From contig BQIV01000010.1 in the NCBI GenBank assembly GCA_021604005.1, positions 59,629-123,628 on the forward strand: DNA of 64,000 bases. Reading direction: 5' to 3'. Source of the DNA: Nitrospirales bacterium (lineage in GTDB: Bacteria; Nitrospirota; Nitrospiria; Nitrospirales; UBA8639). The notes beneath the pieces were generated by a model. The model was not told the origin of the DNA and did not search any database. It saw only the letters and a list, made by a program, of their open reading frames with translations. The stretch's first letter is position 1. The number at the start of each line of letters is the position of its first letter. Positions 9,653-17,239 of the stretch are shown piece after piece. Position numbers and translations under genes: made by a program.

Positions 9653-9987
9653 TGAGAAGTGGCCCCCGAATTTTGGACAGATCGATACGTGAAATTCCTG
9701 CCGCTCTTTCCGCCACCAAGAGATCAGCGTGCGCTCTTTCAGATCCAAATAATTGTAAGCTTGCCCCATACACCACCACCTGTTGAATAAGGATACCGTG
9801 GTGCACTTCGTTTTAGAATATAAGGGTAATCGAAAGTCCGGATGGTAAACTCAGCATGGTTTTGCGCTCAGTCATCGGCTCGGGCCCAGCGCATCGACTA
9901 ACACATCCTTCTCTATCGTTAACAGCAAAATCTTGGCATAAAACTGCCGATAAACCTGCTTGTGCATCGCCACTTCTTCGCTCTCAG
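9653..9987 (-). pseudogene. internally deleted older IS3 copy abutting the intact IS3
   Basis: Positions about 9655-9720 repeat the left end of the IS3 element that starts at 9988 (GAGAAGTGG.CCCC.AATTTTGGACAG, then GTGAAATT.CTGCC). Positions about 9855-9976 match the OrfB-start/OrfA-end junction of that element, encoding AKILLLTIEKD followed by VLVDALGPSR on the minus strand (compare AKIGQLTMEKD / FLANALGHGR). Nearly all of OrfB is missing between the two matches. The remnant stops directly where the younger element begins, so one copy inserted into or recombined with the other. Confidence 0.7.
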
Positions 9988-10013
9988 AGAAGTGGTCCCC
10001 AAATTTTGGACAG
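9988..10013. repeat. IS3 terminal inverted repeat (orfB end)
   Basis: AGAAGTGGTCCCCA plus ATTTTGGACAG, an inverted match of 11237-11262. A near-copy also occurs at about 9655-9680 in the older remnant. Confidence 0.8.
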
Positions 10014-10040
10014 CTCGATAAGTGAAATTTCTGCCTTTCC

Positions 10041-10886
10041 TTATGCCACCTGCATCGTCTTGTGATCCGCAAAGTAGACCGTTTCGGGCGTTTGTCGGTT
10101 CAAGGCCTGATGGCGGCGTTCGGTGTTATAGAACCTGAAATAGCGAGTCAGCCCAGCCTGCAACGCAGCTGGGGTCTCATAGGCTCGCAAGTACACGTCC
10201 TCGTATTTCACGCTGCGCCACAGCCGTTCGACGAACACGTTGTCCACCCAGCGGCCTTTGCCATCCATACTAATCGTGACTCCATGAGCCTGTAGCATGC
10301 TCGTAAAGGCCTCACTTGTATACTGAGCGCCTTGGTCGGTATTGAAGATCTCTGGCGCTCCGTAGCGCCCCAGTGCTTCTTCCAAGGCTTCGACACAAGC
10401 CTCCGTATCGAGAGTATTCGAAATGCGCCACGCCAAGACCCGTCGCGAATACCAATCCAGAATCACCGTCAAATACATAAACCCTTTGGCCATCGGGATA
10501 TAGCAAATGTCACTTGCCCAAACTTGGTTTGGCCATATGATGGCGAGCCCTCTTAGTCGATAGGGATAAATCTTGTGGCCCTTGCTTGCCTGACTGGTCC
10601 GCGGCTTGGGATAGATCGCCTGGAGTCCCATGTTCCGCATCAGACGTTGGACTCGCTTCCGGTTCACGCCATACCCCCGATGCTGAAGTTCAACGCACAG
10701 CCGTCGACTGCCGTAGAACGGCCATTGCAAATAGAGCGTGTCGAGCTGTCTCATCAGTTCGAGGTCGAACTCTGAGACAGCCCCTGAGTGAGCATAGGCA
10801 CTGGAGCGAGGGACGGCCAAGAGCCGACACTGACAAACCACAGAAAGCTCTTGCTTGCCCTTGATCATGGCTTTGCGCTCGCTCAT
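10041..10886 (-). CDS. IS3-family transposase OrfB (DDE integrase core)
   Basis: The 281-residue product has the IS3 HTH_21-type N-terminal region (SERKAMIKG..., GSRRLCVELQHRGYGVNRKR) followed by the rve integrase core. The DDE acidic residues are seen in WASDICYIPM, FNTDQGAQYTS and VFVERLWRSVKYEDVY, and the C-terminal FYNTERRHQAL follows. In IS3 elements OrfB is normally made as an OrfAB fusion by -1 frameshifting, and the required slippery site is present in OrfA. All catalytic positions look intact, so the element may be active. Confidence 0.93.
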   Translation of the reverse strand: MSERKAMIKGKQELSVVCQCRLLAVPRSSAYAHSGAVSEFDLELMRQLDTLYLQWPFYGSRRLCVELQHRGYGVNRKRVQRLMRNMGLQAIYPKPRTSQASKGHKIYPYRLRGLAIIWPNQVWASDICYIPMAKGFMYLTVILDWYSRRVLAWRISNTLDTEACVEALEEALGRYGAPEIFNTDQGAQYTSEAFTSMLQAHGVTISMDGKGRWVDNVFVERLWRSVKYEDVYLRAYETPAALQAGLTRYFRFYNTERRHQALNRQTPETVYFADHKTMQVA

Positions 10887-11197
10887 CGGCCGTGCCCGAG
10901 CGCGTTGGCTAAAAAATCCTTCTCCATGGTCAGCTGTCCGATCTTCGCATGGAGTTTCTGCTGCACTTGGTCCTGAGTCCCAGTATCGGCGCTTCCTGTC
11001 CCAAAGATGTGTTCGGCTTTGGCAAGGAGCTGTTTCTTCCAGTCCTGGATCTGATTGGGATGGACATCAAACTGGTTCACTAACTCTGCCACTGTCCGGT
11101 CTCCCTTAACCGCCGCCAAAGCGACTTTGGCCTTAAAAGCGGGGGAGTGATTTCTTCGTGATCGTCGTGCCATCTTCTGCTCCTTTCGTTGAACCAA
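10883..11197 (-). CDS. IS3-family transposase OrfA (HTH protein)
   Basis: The 104-residue protein carries the HTH_Tnp_1 fold (FKAKVALAAVKGDRTVAEL, FDVHPNQIQDWKKQLL) and a leucine-zipper-like C-terminus (KLHAKIGQLTMEKDFLANAL). It overlaps the start of OrfB by 4 bases, in the relative -1 frame. A plausible ATG lies at the second methionine (MARRSRRNHS, start 11176), preceded by AAAGGAGCAGA, an excellent ribosome binding site. That is the likelier true start than 11197. Confidence 0.92.
   Translation of the reverse strand: MVQRKEQKMARRSRRNHSPAFKAKVALAAVKGDRTVAELVNQFDVHPNQIQDWKKQLLAKAEHIFGTGSADTGTQDQVQQKLHAKIGQLTMEKDFLANALGHGR
10910..10916 (-). promoter_or_regulatory. programmed -1 frameshift heptamer T TTT TTA
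   Basis: In the OrfA frame the codons are GAT TTT TTA, which gives the heptamer T TTT TTA in the exact X XXY YYZ phase. Slippage by one base leads through AGC CAA CGC... directly into ATG AGC GAG, the OrfB frame, producing an OrfAB fusion. This is the standard IS3 mechanism; the phase was checked by hand. Confidence 0.8.
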
Positions 11198-11236
11198 AAT
11201 ATACCGCAGAAGACTTCACTTAGCATCTAGAAATTC

Positions 11237-11262
11237 CTGTCCAATGAATGGGGTCCACTTCT
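11237..11262. repeat. IS3 terminal inverted repeat (orfA end)
   Basis: The reverse complement reads AGAAGTGGACCCCA then TTCATTGGACAG, paired with 9988-10013. It lies about 40 bases upstream of the OrfA frame. Confidence 0.8.
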
Positions 11263-11363
11263 ATTTCACGAATTCAAGGGCATTTAGCATACGCTAAGTC
11301 TGTTAATAAATATAAAACAAAATAAAAATGACTATCGACTCTTGGCACACAAGTCTAAACGGC

Positions 11364-12095
11364 CTACAGCCGTCCTTTCAAAAACCCAGTCCTCTTCGTC
11401 TGTGAAAACCTCTCAATGGCATAGCGAAGCATGGTGCGTGGCATCTGTTGATAGTGCGTTTTCAAGAACCCCTCCAAGACGTGCTGATCTTTTTTCCCGA
11501 CTTCACGAAGCATCCACCCCACGGCCTTGTGCATAAGATCTTCGTTGTCTTTCAATAATAGGCCAGCCAGTTTCATCGTATCAGAGAAATCGCCTTCCTT
11601 AATGAAGTGCAATGTCGTAATGATCGACACACGTCGATCCCAGAGCCTTTGGGATCGAGCGAGTGTATAGAGAATCTTTCGGCTTTTATCTTTAAGGTAC
11701 GCACCAAGGATATAATGGGCGCTCGAATCTACGAGATCCCAATTGTTTACGTATTGGAGATTGGCTACATACGCATCCGCAATCTGTTTTTGAGTGTTAG
11801 CCTCTCCGTGTTTAAACTGGGCGACAAGGATCAGCAACGCGAAGAGGCGTTCCTCATGAATTTTGGAGGACAACAGCTTCAGGACCTGCGCTAAAGAGAG
11901 ATTGTGGTATTGCTTCGCAATTGACCGAATCTGTGGAACCGTGACGCCGATAAATCTATCTCCGTCGGCATATTCCCCTTTCCCGGTCTTAAAAAACCAC
12001 TGATTAACTTTGGCTTTTTCTGAACTGGCATGCCGACGCAGTGCTTGCCGAGCACCAGTGAGAGAGATGCTTTTCGTCTTAGTAGCTTGTTTCAT
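11364..12095 (-). CDS. AlkD-like DNA alkylation repair protein
   Basis: The 243-residue all-helical HEAT-repeat-like protein matches the AlkD family, which excises N3- and N7-alkylated purines without flipping the base. The family's key residues are visible: W119 and D123 in NNWDLVDSSAHYILG, and Arg in LWDRRVSIITT (residues 154-155). Other family marks are VPQIRSIAKQY, the EERLFALLIL helix, and MHKAVGWMLREVGKKD near the end. It probably acts as a monofunctional DNA glycosylase. It stands alone between an IS3 element and a Fic/XRE pair, so it may have come in with mobile DNA. The assignment is strong; the substrate range is inferred. Confidence 0.88.
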   Translation of the reverse strand: MKQATKTKSISLTGARQALRRHASSEKAKVNQWFFKTGKGEYADGDRFIGVTVPQIRSIAKQYHNLSLAQVLKLLSSKIHEERLFALLILVAQFKHGEANTQKQIADAYVANLQYVNNWDLVDSSAHYILGAYLKDKSRKILYTLARSQRLWDRRVSIITTLHFIKEGDFSDTMKLAGLLLKDNEDLMHKAVGWMLREVGKKDQHVLEGFLKTHYQQMPRTMLRYAIERFSQTKRTGFLKGRL

Positions 12096-12180
12096 CTAAA
12101 GGTTCTTCTAGGGTAGAGATGTAGCAACTTGTGTTGTTGGTTATTGGCTTGATCATGCAAGTAACTGCTGTGCACAGGTT

Positions 12181-12795
12181 TTAGTTAGCTTGAGGAAGGC
12201 AATCTTCAATAAATGTCATCAGTGGTGTGATATCACCTTCATCGGCCTGTCTCATAGCCGTAATGTAATACACTCGAACATCGTTACCTCGTGCCATTAG
12301 TTGAATTTGCGGCCACTGTGGCAGGCGGTGCTGGCGGGAGTAGAAGAAAATATCGGTGATAAGTCTGGCATGGCGTCCGTTCCCGTGTATGAACAGATGT
12401 ATTTTAGTGAGTTGGTGTTGAAGCCGTGCTGCGACTTCAAGCACTGACATAGTTGAATTGCTGTCATTCCACGAAAGAAAATCTCCAGAGAGAAGTCGTA
12501 TTTGTTCTCGGATGGCTTGTGGGTCGATACCTATGTTTAATCTCGTCTTGCGGTATTGCCCTCCCCACTCCCAGATTGCCCCGAACATGTCAGCATGCAC
12601 TTTACGGATAAAATCGTCTGTGAGCCATTCTGTTTCTTGTTTTTTCCGGCGCGCACGAAAAATATGTTTATCATAGGCTCGGCTGATTGCTTCAGCTTCA
12701 GCTGCATTGCGAGCTGCTGAGGTTGTCAGATGCGTGAGGATGAGACCTGAGGTATCGCCTCCTGGAGTTGCTCCAATTGGCTGTGAGTCACTCAT
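12181..12795 (-). CDS. Fic-domain protein, 'mobile mystery protein B' type
   Basis: Starting at 12795 (MSDSQPIGATPGG...) gives 204 residues. The opening 'GATP...GLI..HLTT' and the paired XRE gene upstream are those of mobile mystery protein B. The Fic active-site loop is at about 133-144, HLFIHGNGRHAR, with the catalytic His and GNGR...R present. The acidic Mg-binding position of canonical HPFx(D/E)GNGR is His here, so AMP-transfer activity cannot be assumed. An upstream AAGGG is correctly spaced for this ATG. The frame is open to 12900, but that part overlaps the upstream gene. The start overlaps the end of the XRE gene by 8 bases, so the two are translationally coupled. Likely a toxin-like effector controlled by its partner. 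Confidence 0.85.
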   Translation of the reverse strand: MSDSQPIGATPGGDTSGLILTHLTTSAARNAAEAEAISRAYDKHIFRARRKKQETEWLTDDFIRKVHADMFGAIWEWGGQYRKTRLNIGIDPQAIREQIRLLSGDFLSWNDSNSTMSVLEVAARLQHQLTKIHLFIHGNGRHARLITDIFFYSRQHRLPQWPQIQLMARGNDVRVYYITAMRQADEGDITPLMTFIEDCLPQAN

Positions 12796-13258
12796 CATTG
12801 CCCTTGTGCCATAGGCGTTCTCGTGGGTCGCTGAGTATGTCATCGGTTCTTTTTTCGAGAAGTTTTTTGAACGTGTCTTCATCTGGCGCCTGTTCTTCAA
12901 GGGCCATCGTTCCCATCGTCTTCCTCAATCTTTGGAGTGCAACTGCACGTGCTCGGCCCCGCACTATCTCCTTTAGTGGTTTTTGTGGCTGGGGCTCAAG
13001 TCGCAGATTACAGGATAGCCCCTTATAGATACGCCGAAGCGTGCTCACTCGCGGGTCGGCTTTTCCTGACTCAATAGCCATAAGGTTGGCTTGAGTAATA
13101 TTTGCTCGTTTCGCGAGTTCAGCCTGAGTCATTCGTAGATACGTGCGAACCAGCCGTATCCATTCTTTGTGAGTGAAGTCTGGTCCATCAGGCGATGAAT
13201 CGACTTGAAGCTTTGCTAAGGCAATATCATCGACGATCGTGATAATTTTCTTTCCCAT
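12788..13258 (-). CDS. XRE-family regulator, 'mobile mystery protein A' type
   Basis: From the ATG at 13258 (MGKKIITIVDD) the product is 156 residues. An XRE helix-turn-helix covers about 33-80 (IRLVRTYLRMTQAELAKRAN, then ITQANLMAIESGKADPRVST). The second half is basic and ends in an acidic tail. This matches mobile mystery protein A, which pairs with the Fic-domain protein B. The frame continues upstream to 13414, but that part is AT-rich with Tyr/Ile-heavy nonsense and contains the promoter, so it is not coding. It is likely an autorepressor: a perfect 14-bp palindrome sits inside the promoter spacer. Confidence 0.82.
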   Translation of the reverse strand: MGKKIITIVDDIALAKLQVDSSPDGPDFTHKEWIRLVRTYLRMTQAELAKRANITQANLMAIESGKADPRVSTLRRIYKGLSCNLRLEPQPQKPLKEIVRGRARAVALQRLRKTMGTMALEEQAPDEDTFKKLLEKRTDDILSDPRERLWHKGNDE

Positions 13259-13282
13259 ATAGTTGTATTTATATCGTATGCA

Positions 13283-13312
13283 ATAATAAATCAAGTAATT
13301 AATTACTGTAAA
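13283..13312 (-). promoter_or_regulatory. sigma70-like promoter with embedded operator palindrome
   Basis: On the minus strand TTTACA (13312-13307) and TATTAT (13288-13283) are separated by 18 bases, a good -35/-10 pair. The spacer contains AGTAATTAATTACT (13307-13294), a perfect 14-bp palindrome. Transcription would begin near 13276, about 18 bases before the ATG at 13258. A repressor bound at the palindrome would block polymerase, consistent with autoregulation by the XRE protein. Confidence 0.6.
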
Positions 13313-13667
13313 AAGTATAAATATAATATAAATTATATTGTTTACAGTGACATGATAAATATAATATTTTGATTTTAAATAAGAATTTTGAAGTCGCAAC
13401 TCTTGATAATTCAAGATTACTCTGTTACTGCCACAATTGCTTGGTGATCATAAGCACCCAACGACAGCTTTCTGGCTTTAGATGTGTGTCCTTCACTGAG
13501 GAGTCTTTGGTCTTGCGTGGAAGTAAGGACTTAAAGGATGTGCTAGACGGTATGGCGTTGCTCGGTTGAACGAAGGCGGACTTTTTTTATAATACAGGTC
13601 AGTTCGCTTGCTTCATAACATAGAGTTCGCTCAATTCTGTACCTGCTTAGCTCCAAAGAGATTTCCT
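13313..13667. other. intergenic region, no gene seen
   Basis: Beyond the mobile-mystery promoter the sequence is very AT-rich to about 13400, then ordinary. A plus-strand frame at 13369-13569 (66 codons) has no ribosome binding site and no recognisable product. Confidence 0.3.
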
Positions 13668-14657
13668 CTACACTGTGAGGACAATTTTCCCTTTTTGCTG
13701 ATTGCTTTCCATATAGCGATGGGCTTCCACGATCTCGTCTAATGGAAATATGCGGTCAATAATTGGCTGTAGCTTTCCGGATTCGAGACCCTGGTAGATA
13801 TAGTGTTTTCCCCGCGTGAGTCGTTCGGGATTGCTGACAATTTCAAATAATGTGTAGCCTCGTATCGTTAACCCTTTCGACAGCGCCGAGAAGAGCGGGA
13901 ACGGGGTGGAGTCAGAAGAGAGTGCGCCATACTCAAATATCATTCCCTCTTGTGCTGTCGCCTCCGCCAGTTTTTCCAGTGTGGAGCCAGCGATAGGATC
14001 AAACACGATGCGGCAGCCTTTTCCTGAAGTGAGAGTATTCACTTGTTCCACAAGATCTTCTTCTTCCGTCACGATCACATGATCGGCTCCGGCCTCTAAG
14101 AGAAAGGCTTTTTTATCAGAGCCTCGAGTCGTCGCTATGGCGGTGGCTCCCGACGCCTTGGTGATTTGAATGGCCGCAAGGCCAACACTACTACTGCCGG
14201 CTGTAATCAGGACTGTGTTATCCCTATTTAATTTCCCGTATTCGATGAGTGCTCCGTAGGCAGTCATGTACTGCATCCAGACGGCTGCGCCTTCAATAGA
14301 CGATAAACTCTCAGGATAGCGGGCGACGGCGTAGGCTGGAACGATGGCACTTTCGCCATACACGCCATATTGGCCAACGGAAAACGAGGGTATCGTACTC
14401 ACGCGGTCGCCTACTCGGATGCCGCTCGTGTCAGGCCCCACTACATCCACGGTTCCCGCAGCTTCGTAGCCAAGCCGTGAAGGAAAAATGGGTGTTTCCA
14501 AGTACTGACCCCTTCGAAACATCACCTCTGCTCTGTTGAGGCCGATTGCTTCGACCTTAAGGCGAACTTCGCCTGTACCAGGTTCAGTCAAAGGCAGGTC
14601 TTCTATTTTCAGAACGTCGGCTTCCCCGGTCTCATAAAAACGTACAATTCTTGGCAT
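13668..14657 (-). CDS. zinc-independent MDR oxidoreductase, quinone-oxidoreductase-like
   Basis: The 329-residue protein is a medium-chain dehydrogenase/reductase. The GroES-like N-terminal fold has GEVRLKVEAIGLNRAEVMFRRG. The Rossmann motif is TAGSSSVGLAAIQ, equivalent to the AxxGxxG NADPH loop. The signature region before it is GLNRAEV, lacking the GHE zinc ligands, so it should be a zinc-free NADPH:quinone or enoyl reductase-like enzyme. A purine-rich ribosome binding site (AAGGAGA) lies just upstream of the ATG at 14657. No neighbours suggest a pathway; it is a single transcription unit. Confidence 0.85.
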   Translation of the reverse strand: MPRIVRFYETGEADVLKIEDLPLTEPGTGEVRLKVEAIGLNRAEVMFRRGQYLETPIFPSRLGYEAAGTVDVVGPDTSGIRVGDRVSTIPSFSVGQYGVYGESAIVPAYAVARYPESLSSIEGAAVWMQYMTAYGALIEYGKLNRDNTVLITAGSSSVGLAAIQITKASGATAIATTRGSDKKAFLLEAGADHVIVTEEEDLVEQVNTLTSGKGCRIVFDPIAGSTLEKLAEATAQEGMIFEYGALSSDSTPFPLFSALSKGLTIRGYTLFEIVSNPERLTRGKHYIYQGLESGKLQPIIDRIFPLDEIVEAHRYMESNQQKGKIVLTV

Positions 14658-14787
14658 AGTCTTCTCCTTGCATTGATGTCACGATCATCGCGTCTCATTC
14701 TTTCCTGTGCAGCGTGATTCCAGAATGACACGGTCCACGCGAACGCTTTACATTTCTTGACCTATAGCATAAGATTCAGCATTTTTC

Positions 14788-14816
14788 TTGCAAATCAGTG
14801 ATTGTATGGATAATAT
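14788..14816 (+). promoter_or_regulatory. sigma70-like promoter for the AAA_14 gene
   Basis: TTGCAA (14788-14793) and TAATAT (14811-14816) are separated by 17 bases. The predicted start of transcription, about 14823, is only a few bases before the ATG at 14826, so the mRNA would have almost no leader. Confidence 0.5.
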
Positions 14817-14825
14817 ATCAGGAAA

Positions 14826-16064
14826 ATGTATAAAAATCGTGTGCTAACCCGCAGATTACAGCGTCTTAGTGCGACCTTTCCGGTTGTCGTTCTGAGCGGA
14901 GCCAGACAAGTTGGGAAGAGTACGCTTATTGAACATGCTTTCCCGCCAGGCACGGACTGCGTCGTGTTTGATGCGGTCCTAGATGTCGGCAACGCCAGGC
15001 AAGACCCGGATTTATTCTTAGATAATCATCCAAGCAAACCATTGTTGCTGGATGAAATTCAATATGCCCCGGAATTGGTCGCCGCGATCAAACGACGTGT
15101 AGATCGGAACCGTGAGCCAGGTCAGTTCATCCTTACGGGTTCCCAACAATGGGAGGTGATGAAGTCGCTGGCTGAGAGCCTTGCCGGCCGTGCGGTCTTT
15201 GTTGATTTAGAAGGTTTCTCCTTGGCTGAAATGACAGGCCACGCGGATAGTCCAAGCTGGCTGGTCTCATGGCTTGAAGATCCTCATGAATTCATCAACA
15301 GCAACCATCAGACTATCCTTCTTCAATATACGTTGTATGAACTACTTTGGCGTGGTTTTCTGCCAATGGCGACAACTGTGCCGCTTGATACCATCCCAGA
15401 CTTTCACGATGCGTATCTCAAGACCCATATCGAACGAGATGTCCGCTTGCTCGCCGATATATCAGAATGGCAAACATTTGGCCGTTTCGTTCGATTGACC
15501 GCAGCGCTCACGGCACAGGAGATTAACTACAGTCAACTTGGACGCGAAATCGGCATTTCACCGCAAACGGCCCGACGGTGGCTCGATATGCTCAAGGGAA
15601 CGTTTCAATGGTTTGACGTTCATGCTTTCTCAGGCAACAGCCTTAAGCGGGTCACTAGCAAACCCAAAGGGTTTATTGCCGATACAGGATTCGCATGTGC
15701 CGCTCAACGGATATCGTCGCCAGTTGCACTCGAGGGACACCCACTCTTAGGAGCTTTGTTCGAAACCGCCGTGGCGGCTGAAATTAGAAAGCAAAGGGCT
15801 TTGCTTTCACCAAAACCACATATGTATCACTGGCGATCTGCCGGAGGGGCAGAGGTTGACCTCCTCTTAGAACGAGACGGCAAGTTATTTCCCATGGAGA
15901 TCAAAGTTACCAGTCAACCAGCAAGACGTGATGCCCGCGGCATCAAAGCCTTTCGCGACAGCTACCCCAACCTCGATATCCAACCGGGTCTTGTCATTGC
16001 CCCAGCTGACAGGTTCCAGAAGATATCAGAAGATGATTATGCAATGCCATGGAATGTAATATGA
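14826..16064 (+). CDS. AAA_14 / DUF4143 ATP-binding protein
   Basis: The 412-residue protein begins with an AAA_14 ATPase: Walker A GARQVGKST at 25-33, Walker B PLLLDEIQYAPE at about 72-83, and sensor ILTGSQQWE. A winged-helix segment (INYSQLGREIGISPQTARRW) and a C-terminal DUF4143 nuclease-like domain follow, with FETAVAAEIRK, HWRSAGGAEVDLLLE and PMEIKVT. The E..D...E-K pattern resembles a PD-(D/E)XK fold. Such proteins are very common in accessory bacterial regions and their function is unsettled. It lies upstream of a convergent toxin-antitoxin pair. Family assignment is firm; role unknown. Confidence 0.9.
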   Translation: MYKNRVLTRRLQRLSATFPVVVLSGARQVGKSTLIEHAFPPGTDCVVFDAVLDVGNARQDPDLFLDNHPSKPLLLDEIQYAPELVAAIKRRVDRNREPGQFILTGSQQWEVMKSLAESLAGRAVFVDLEGFSLAEMTGHADSPSWLVSWLEDPHEFINSNHQTILLQYTLYELLWRGFLPMATTVPLDTIPDFHDAYLKTHIERDVRLLADISEWQTFGRFVRLTAALTAQEINYSQLGREIGISPQTARRWLDMLKGTFQWFDVHAFSGNSLKRVTSKPKGFIADTGFACAAQRISSPVALEGHPLLGALFETAVAAEIRKQRALLSPKPHMYHWRSAGGAEVDLLLERDGKLFPMEIKVTSQPARRDARGIKAFRDSYPNLDIQPGLVIAPADRFQKISEDDYAMPWNVI

Positions 16065-16256
16065 CCTTCCAGATAGACGGCCGAACCTCATAGCTCCTCA
16101 CCGCAATCCTCTGTCGATAATCTTGGGTGGTATGGGAAAGAAACTATTGGGGTCTGGCATGATTTTTTATTTTATAAGATAGGCAACGGTCGTGGGTCGC
16201 GGCTCTGATGATTGTGAATGAGCTGTTGGTAACACTGGCACGTTGGGAATGAGTTG
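16065..16256. other. short intergenic region
   Basis: About 190 bases between convergent genes. A T-run at 16164-16175 follows an ill-defined stem. I could not fold a convincing terminator by eye. Confidence 0.25.
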
Positions 16257-16661
16257 TCAAAGTCGATCGGTTATTCGGGTAATACCGGGATAATCGTCGA
16301 AGCCGCGATCAAAACTCAAAATACGCTCAAGACCGTGGTGCGTCATGACAGCAATATGGAGAGCATCTCGTGCCGAAAGCTGTGCCTGTCCCATCATGAT
16401 ATCCTTAGCGAGTTGGACGTCAGAAGGTTCAATCGGAAGAATCTCATCGACAAGACCCGTTAGAACGTTAAAGGCCGGTTGCAGGGCATCGCGCCGGTTA
16501 ATGGCTCCATAACGATGCAGTATCTCTTGAAAGACCTCGGCATCCGTCACGAGACGGATATTCTGTGCAATACAGGTCTCAAGCGTCTGTTGTGTCGTGA
16601 CTTTATGAGGATGGGCGGCTCCAATCACGTACATGGGAATATTGGAGTCGACAAAAATCAT
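16257..16661 (-). CDS. PIN-domain ribonuclease toxin (VapC-like)
   Basis: The 134-residue product is a PIN domain. The acidic catalytic set is visible as D5 (MIFVDSN), E46 (VFQEILHRY), D99 ([12 protein letters not shown]) and D118 (SFDRGFD). Toxins of this family cut RNA. The start overlaps the end of the upstream antitoxin gene by 4 bases (ATGA-type overlap), the usual toxin-antitoxin arrangement. The target RNA cannot be predicted. Confidence 0.88.
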   Translation of the reverse strand: MIFVDSNIPMYVIGAAHPHKVTTQQTLETCIAQNIRLVTDAEVFQEILHRYGAINRRDALQPAFNVLTGLVDEILPIEPSDVQLAKDIMMGQAQLSARDALHIAVMTHHGLERILSFDRGFDDYPGITRITDRL

Positions 16662-16915
16662 GACGGAAGATTGGTAGGATAGCCTGCTTCGATCTCTTGA
16701 AGAACTTGCTCAATATCCTTTATCGGAAAATTCTGTCGACTTGCAGCACGTAAAACTTCAAGTTTCTTCCGTTGATCATAGGTCGGAATCTGTCGGCGTG
16801 CACTTCGTAGGGCCTGTCGTACCCATTCTGCAACCGTCATCTGCTGTTGCTTCGCAACACGTTGAATGTCGAGTAATTCTTTGTCCTCTAGCAGGACTTG
16901 TAATCTCTTACTCAT
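16658..16915 (-). CDS. ribbon-helix-helix antitoxin (VapB-like)
   Basis: From the ATG at 16915 ([11 protein letters not shown]...) the product is 85 residues. Its N-terminal strand plus helices ([18 protein letters not shown], then [15 protein letters not shown]) fit a ribbon-helix-helix DNA-binding fold, and the C-terminal tail should neutralise the PIN toxin encoded downstream. The frame is open to 16951, but the longer start would overlap the promoter -35 element, so 16915 is preferred. There is no ribosome binding site before it, and the predicted transcription start falls right next to the ATG. An inverted repeat covers the start codon, as expected for autoregulation. Confidence 0.82.
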   Translation of the reverse strand: MSKRLQVLLEDKELLDIQRVAKQQQMTVAEWVRQALRSARRQIPTYDQRKKLEVLRAASRQNFPIKDIEQVLQEIEAGYPTNLPS

Positions 16916-16926
16916 AGTAATGAGTA
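16909..16926. promoter_or_regulatory. probable antitoxin operator (inverted repeat)
   Basis: TACTCAT (16909-16915) and ATGAGTA (16920-16926) form a perfect 7-bp inverted repeat around a 4-base spacer. It overlaps the antitoxin start codon and the -10 element. A third ATGAGT occurs at 16943-16948 next to the -35. Repeated half-sites of this length suit a ribbon-helix-helix repressor. Confidence 0.55.
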
Positions 16927-16951
16927 TAATAGGGGTATTATAATGAGTCAA
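16923..16951 (-). promoter_or_regulatory. consensus sigma70 promoter of the toxin-antitoxin pair
   Basis: On the minus strand TTGACT (16951-16946) and TATACT (16928-16923) are separated by exactly 17 bases. The expected transcription start at about 16916 touches the antitoxin ATG (16915-16913). Confidence 0.65.
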
Positions 16952-17239
16952 TAATTTGTAATAACATTAACAACCAATGGGTTGCGTCTTTTGTACAATG
17001 AGCGGTGAAGGTCATTCATGTTTAATAAGCATGCGGCAAAGATATGGGACGTTCTAGGTAGAAAAGACAGGTTGGTTCGGCAGGTATGAAAGGATGAAGT
17101 GTTTCAACTATAGGTGATGGCAAGAGTCCGGCAATCTACTGTCTTGCTGCAGTCGAGATGGTTTGAGCAGTTGATTCGTGCGCCAGTGTTATTCTCGGCA
17201 AATATATCGTGGCAACTGCTTGGAATTGTAGTCTATTTC
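16952..17239. other. intergenic region, nothing recognised
   Basis: No gene is supported. Short plus-strand frames here run through the reverse complement of the small gene at 17240-17431. Confidence 0.3.

Larger units (their letters stand above)
9988..11262 (-). mobile_element. IS3-family insertion sequence, apparently intact
   Basis: The element is about 1275 bp, with two minus-strand frames (OrfA 11197-10883, OrfB 10886-10041) and imperfect terminal inverted repeats. The left end reads AGAAGTGGTCCCCA then TTTGGACAG (9988-10013). The right end, reverse-complemented, reads AGAAGTGGACCCCA then ATTGGACAG (11237-11262), agreeing at about 21 of 26 positions. I see no clear target-site duplication: the bases outside the two ends do not match. 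That fits insertion next to, or recombination with, the older copy on its left. Confidence 0.85.

Noticed and set aside
9597..9806. Minus-strand 69-codon frame
   Set aside because: It covers an IS3 end repeat and has no independent support.
13259..13414. N-terminal extension of the XRE regulator
   Set aside because: AT-rich promoter DNA with an operator palindrome; the translated part is Tyr/Ile-rich and not domain-like.
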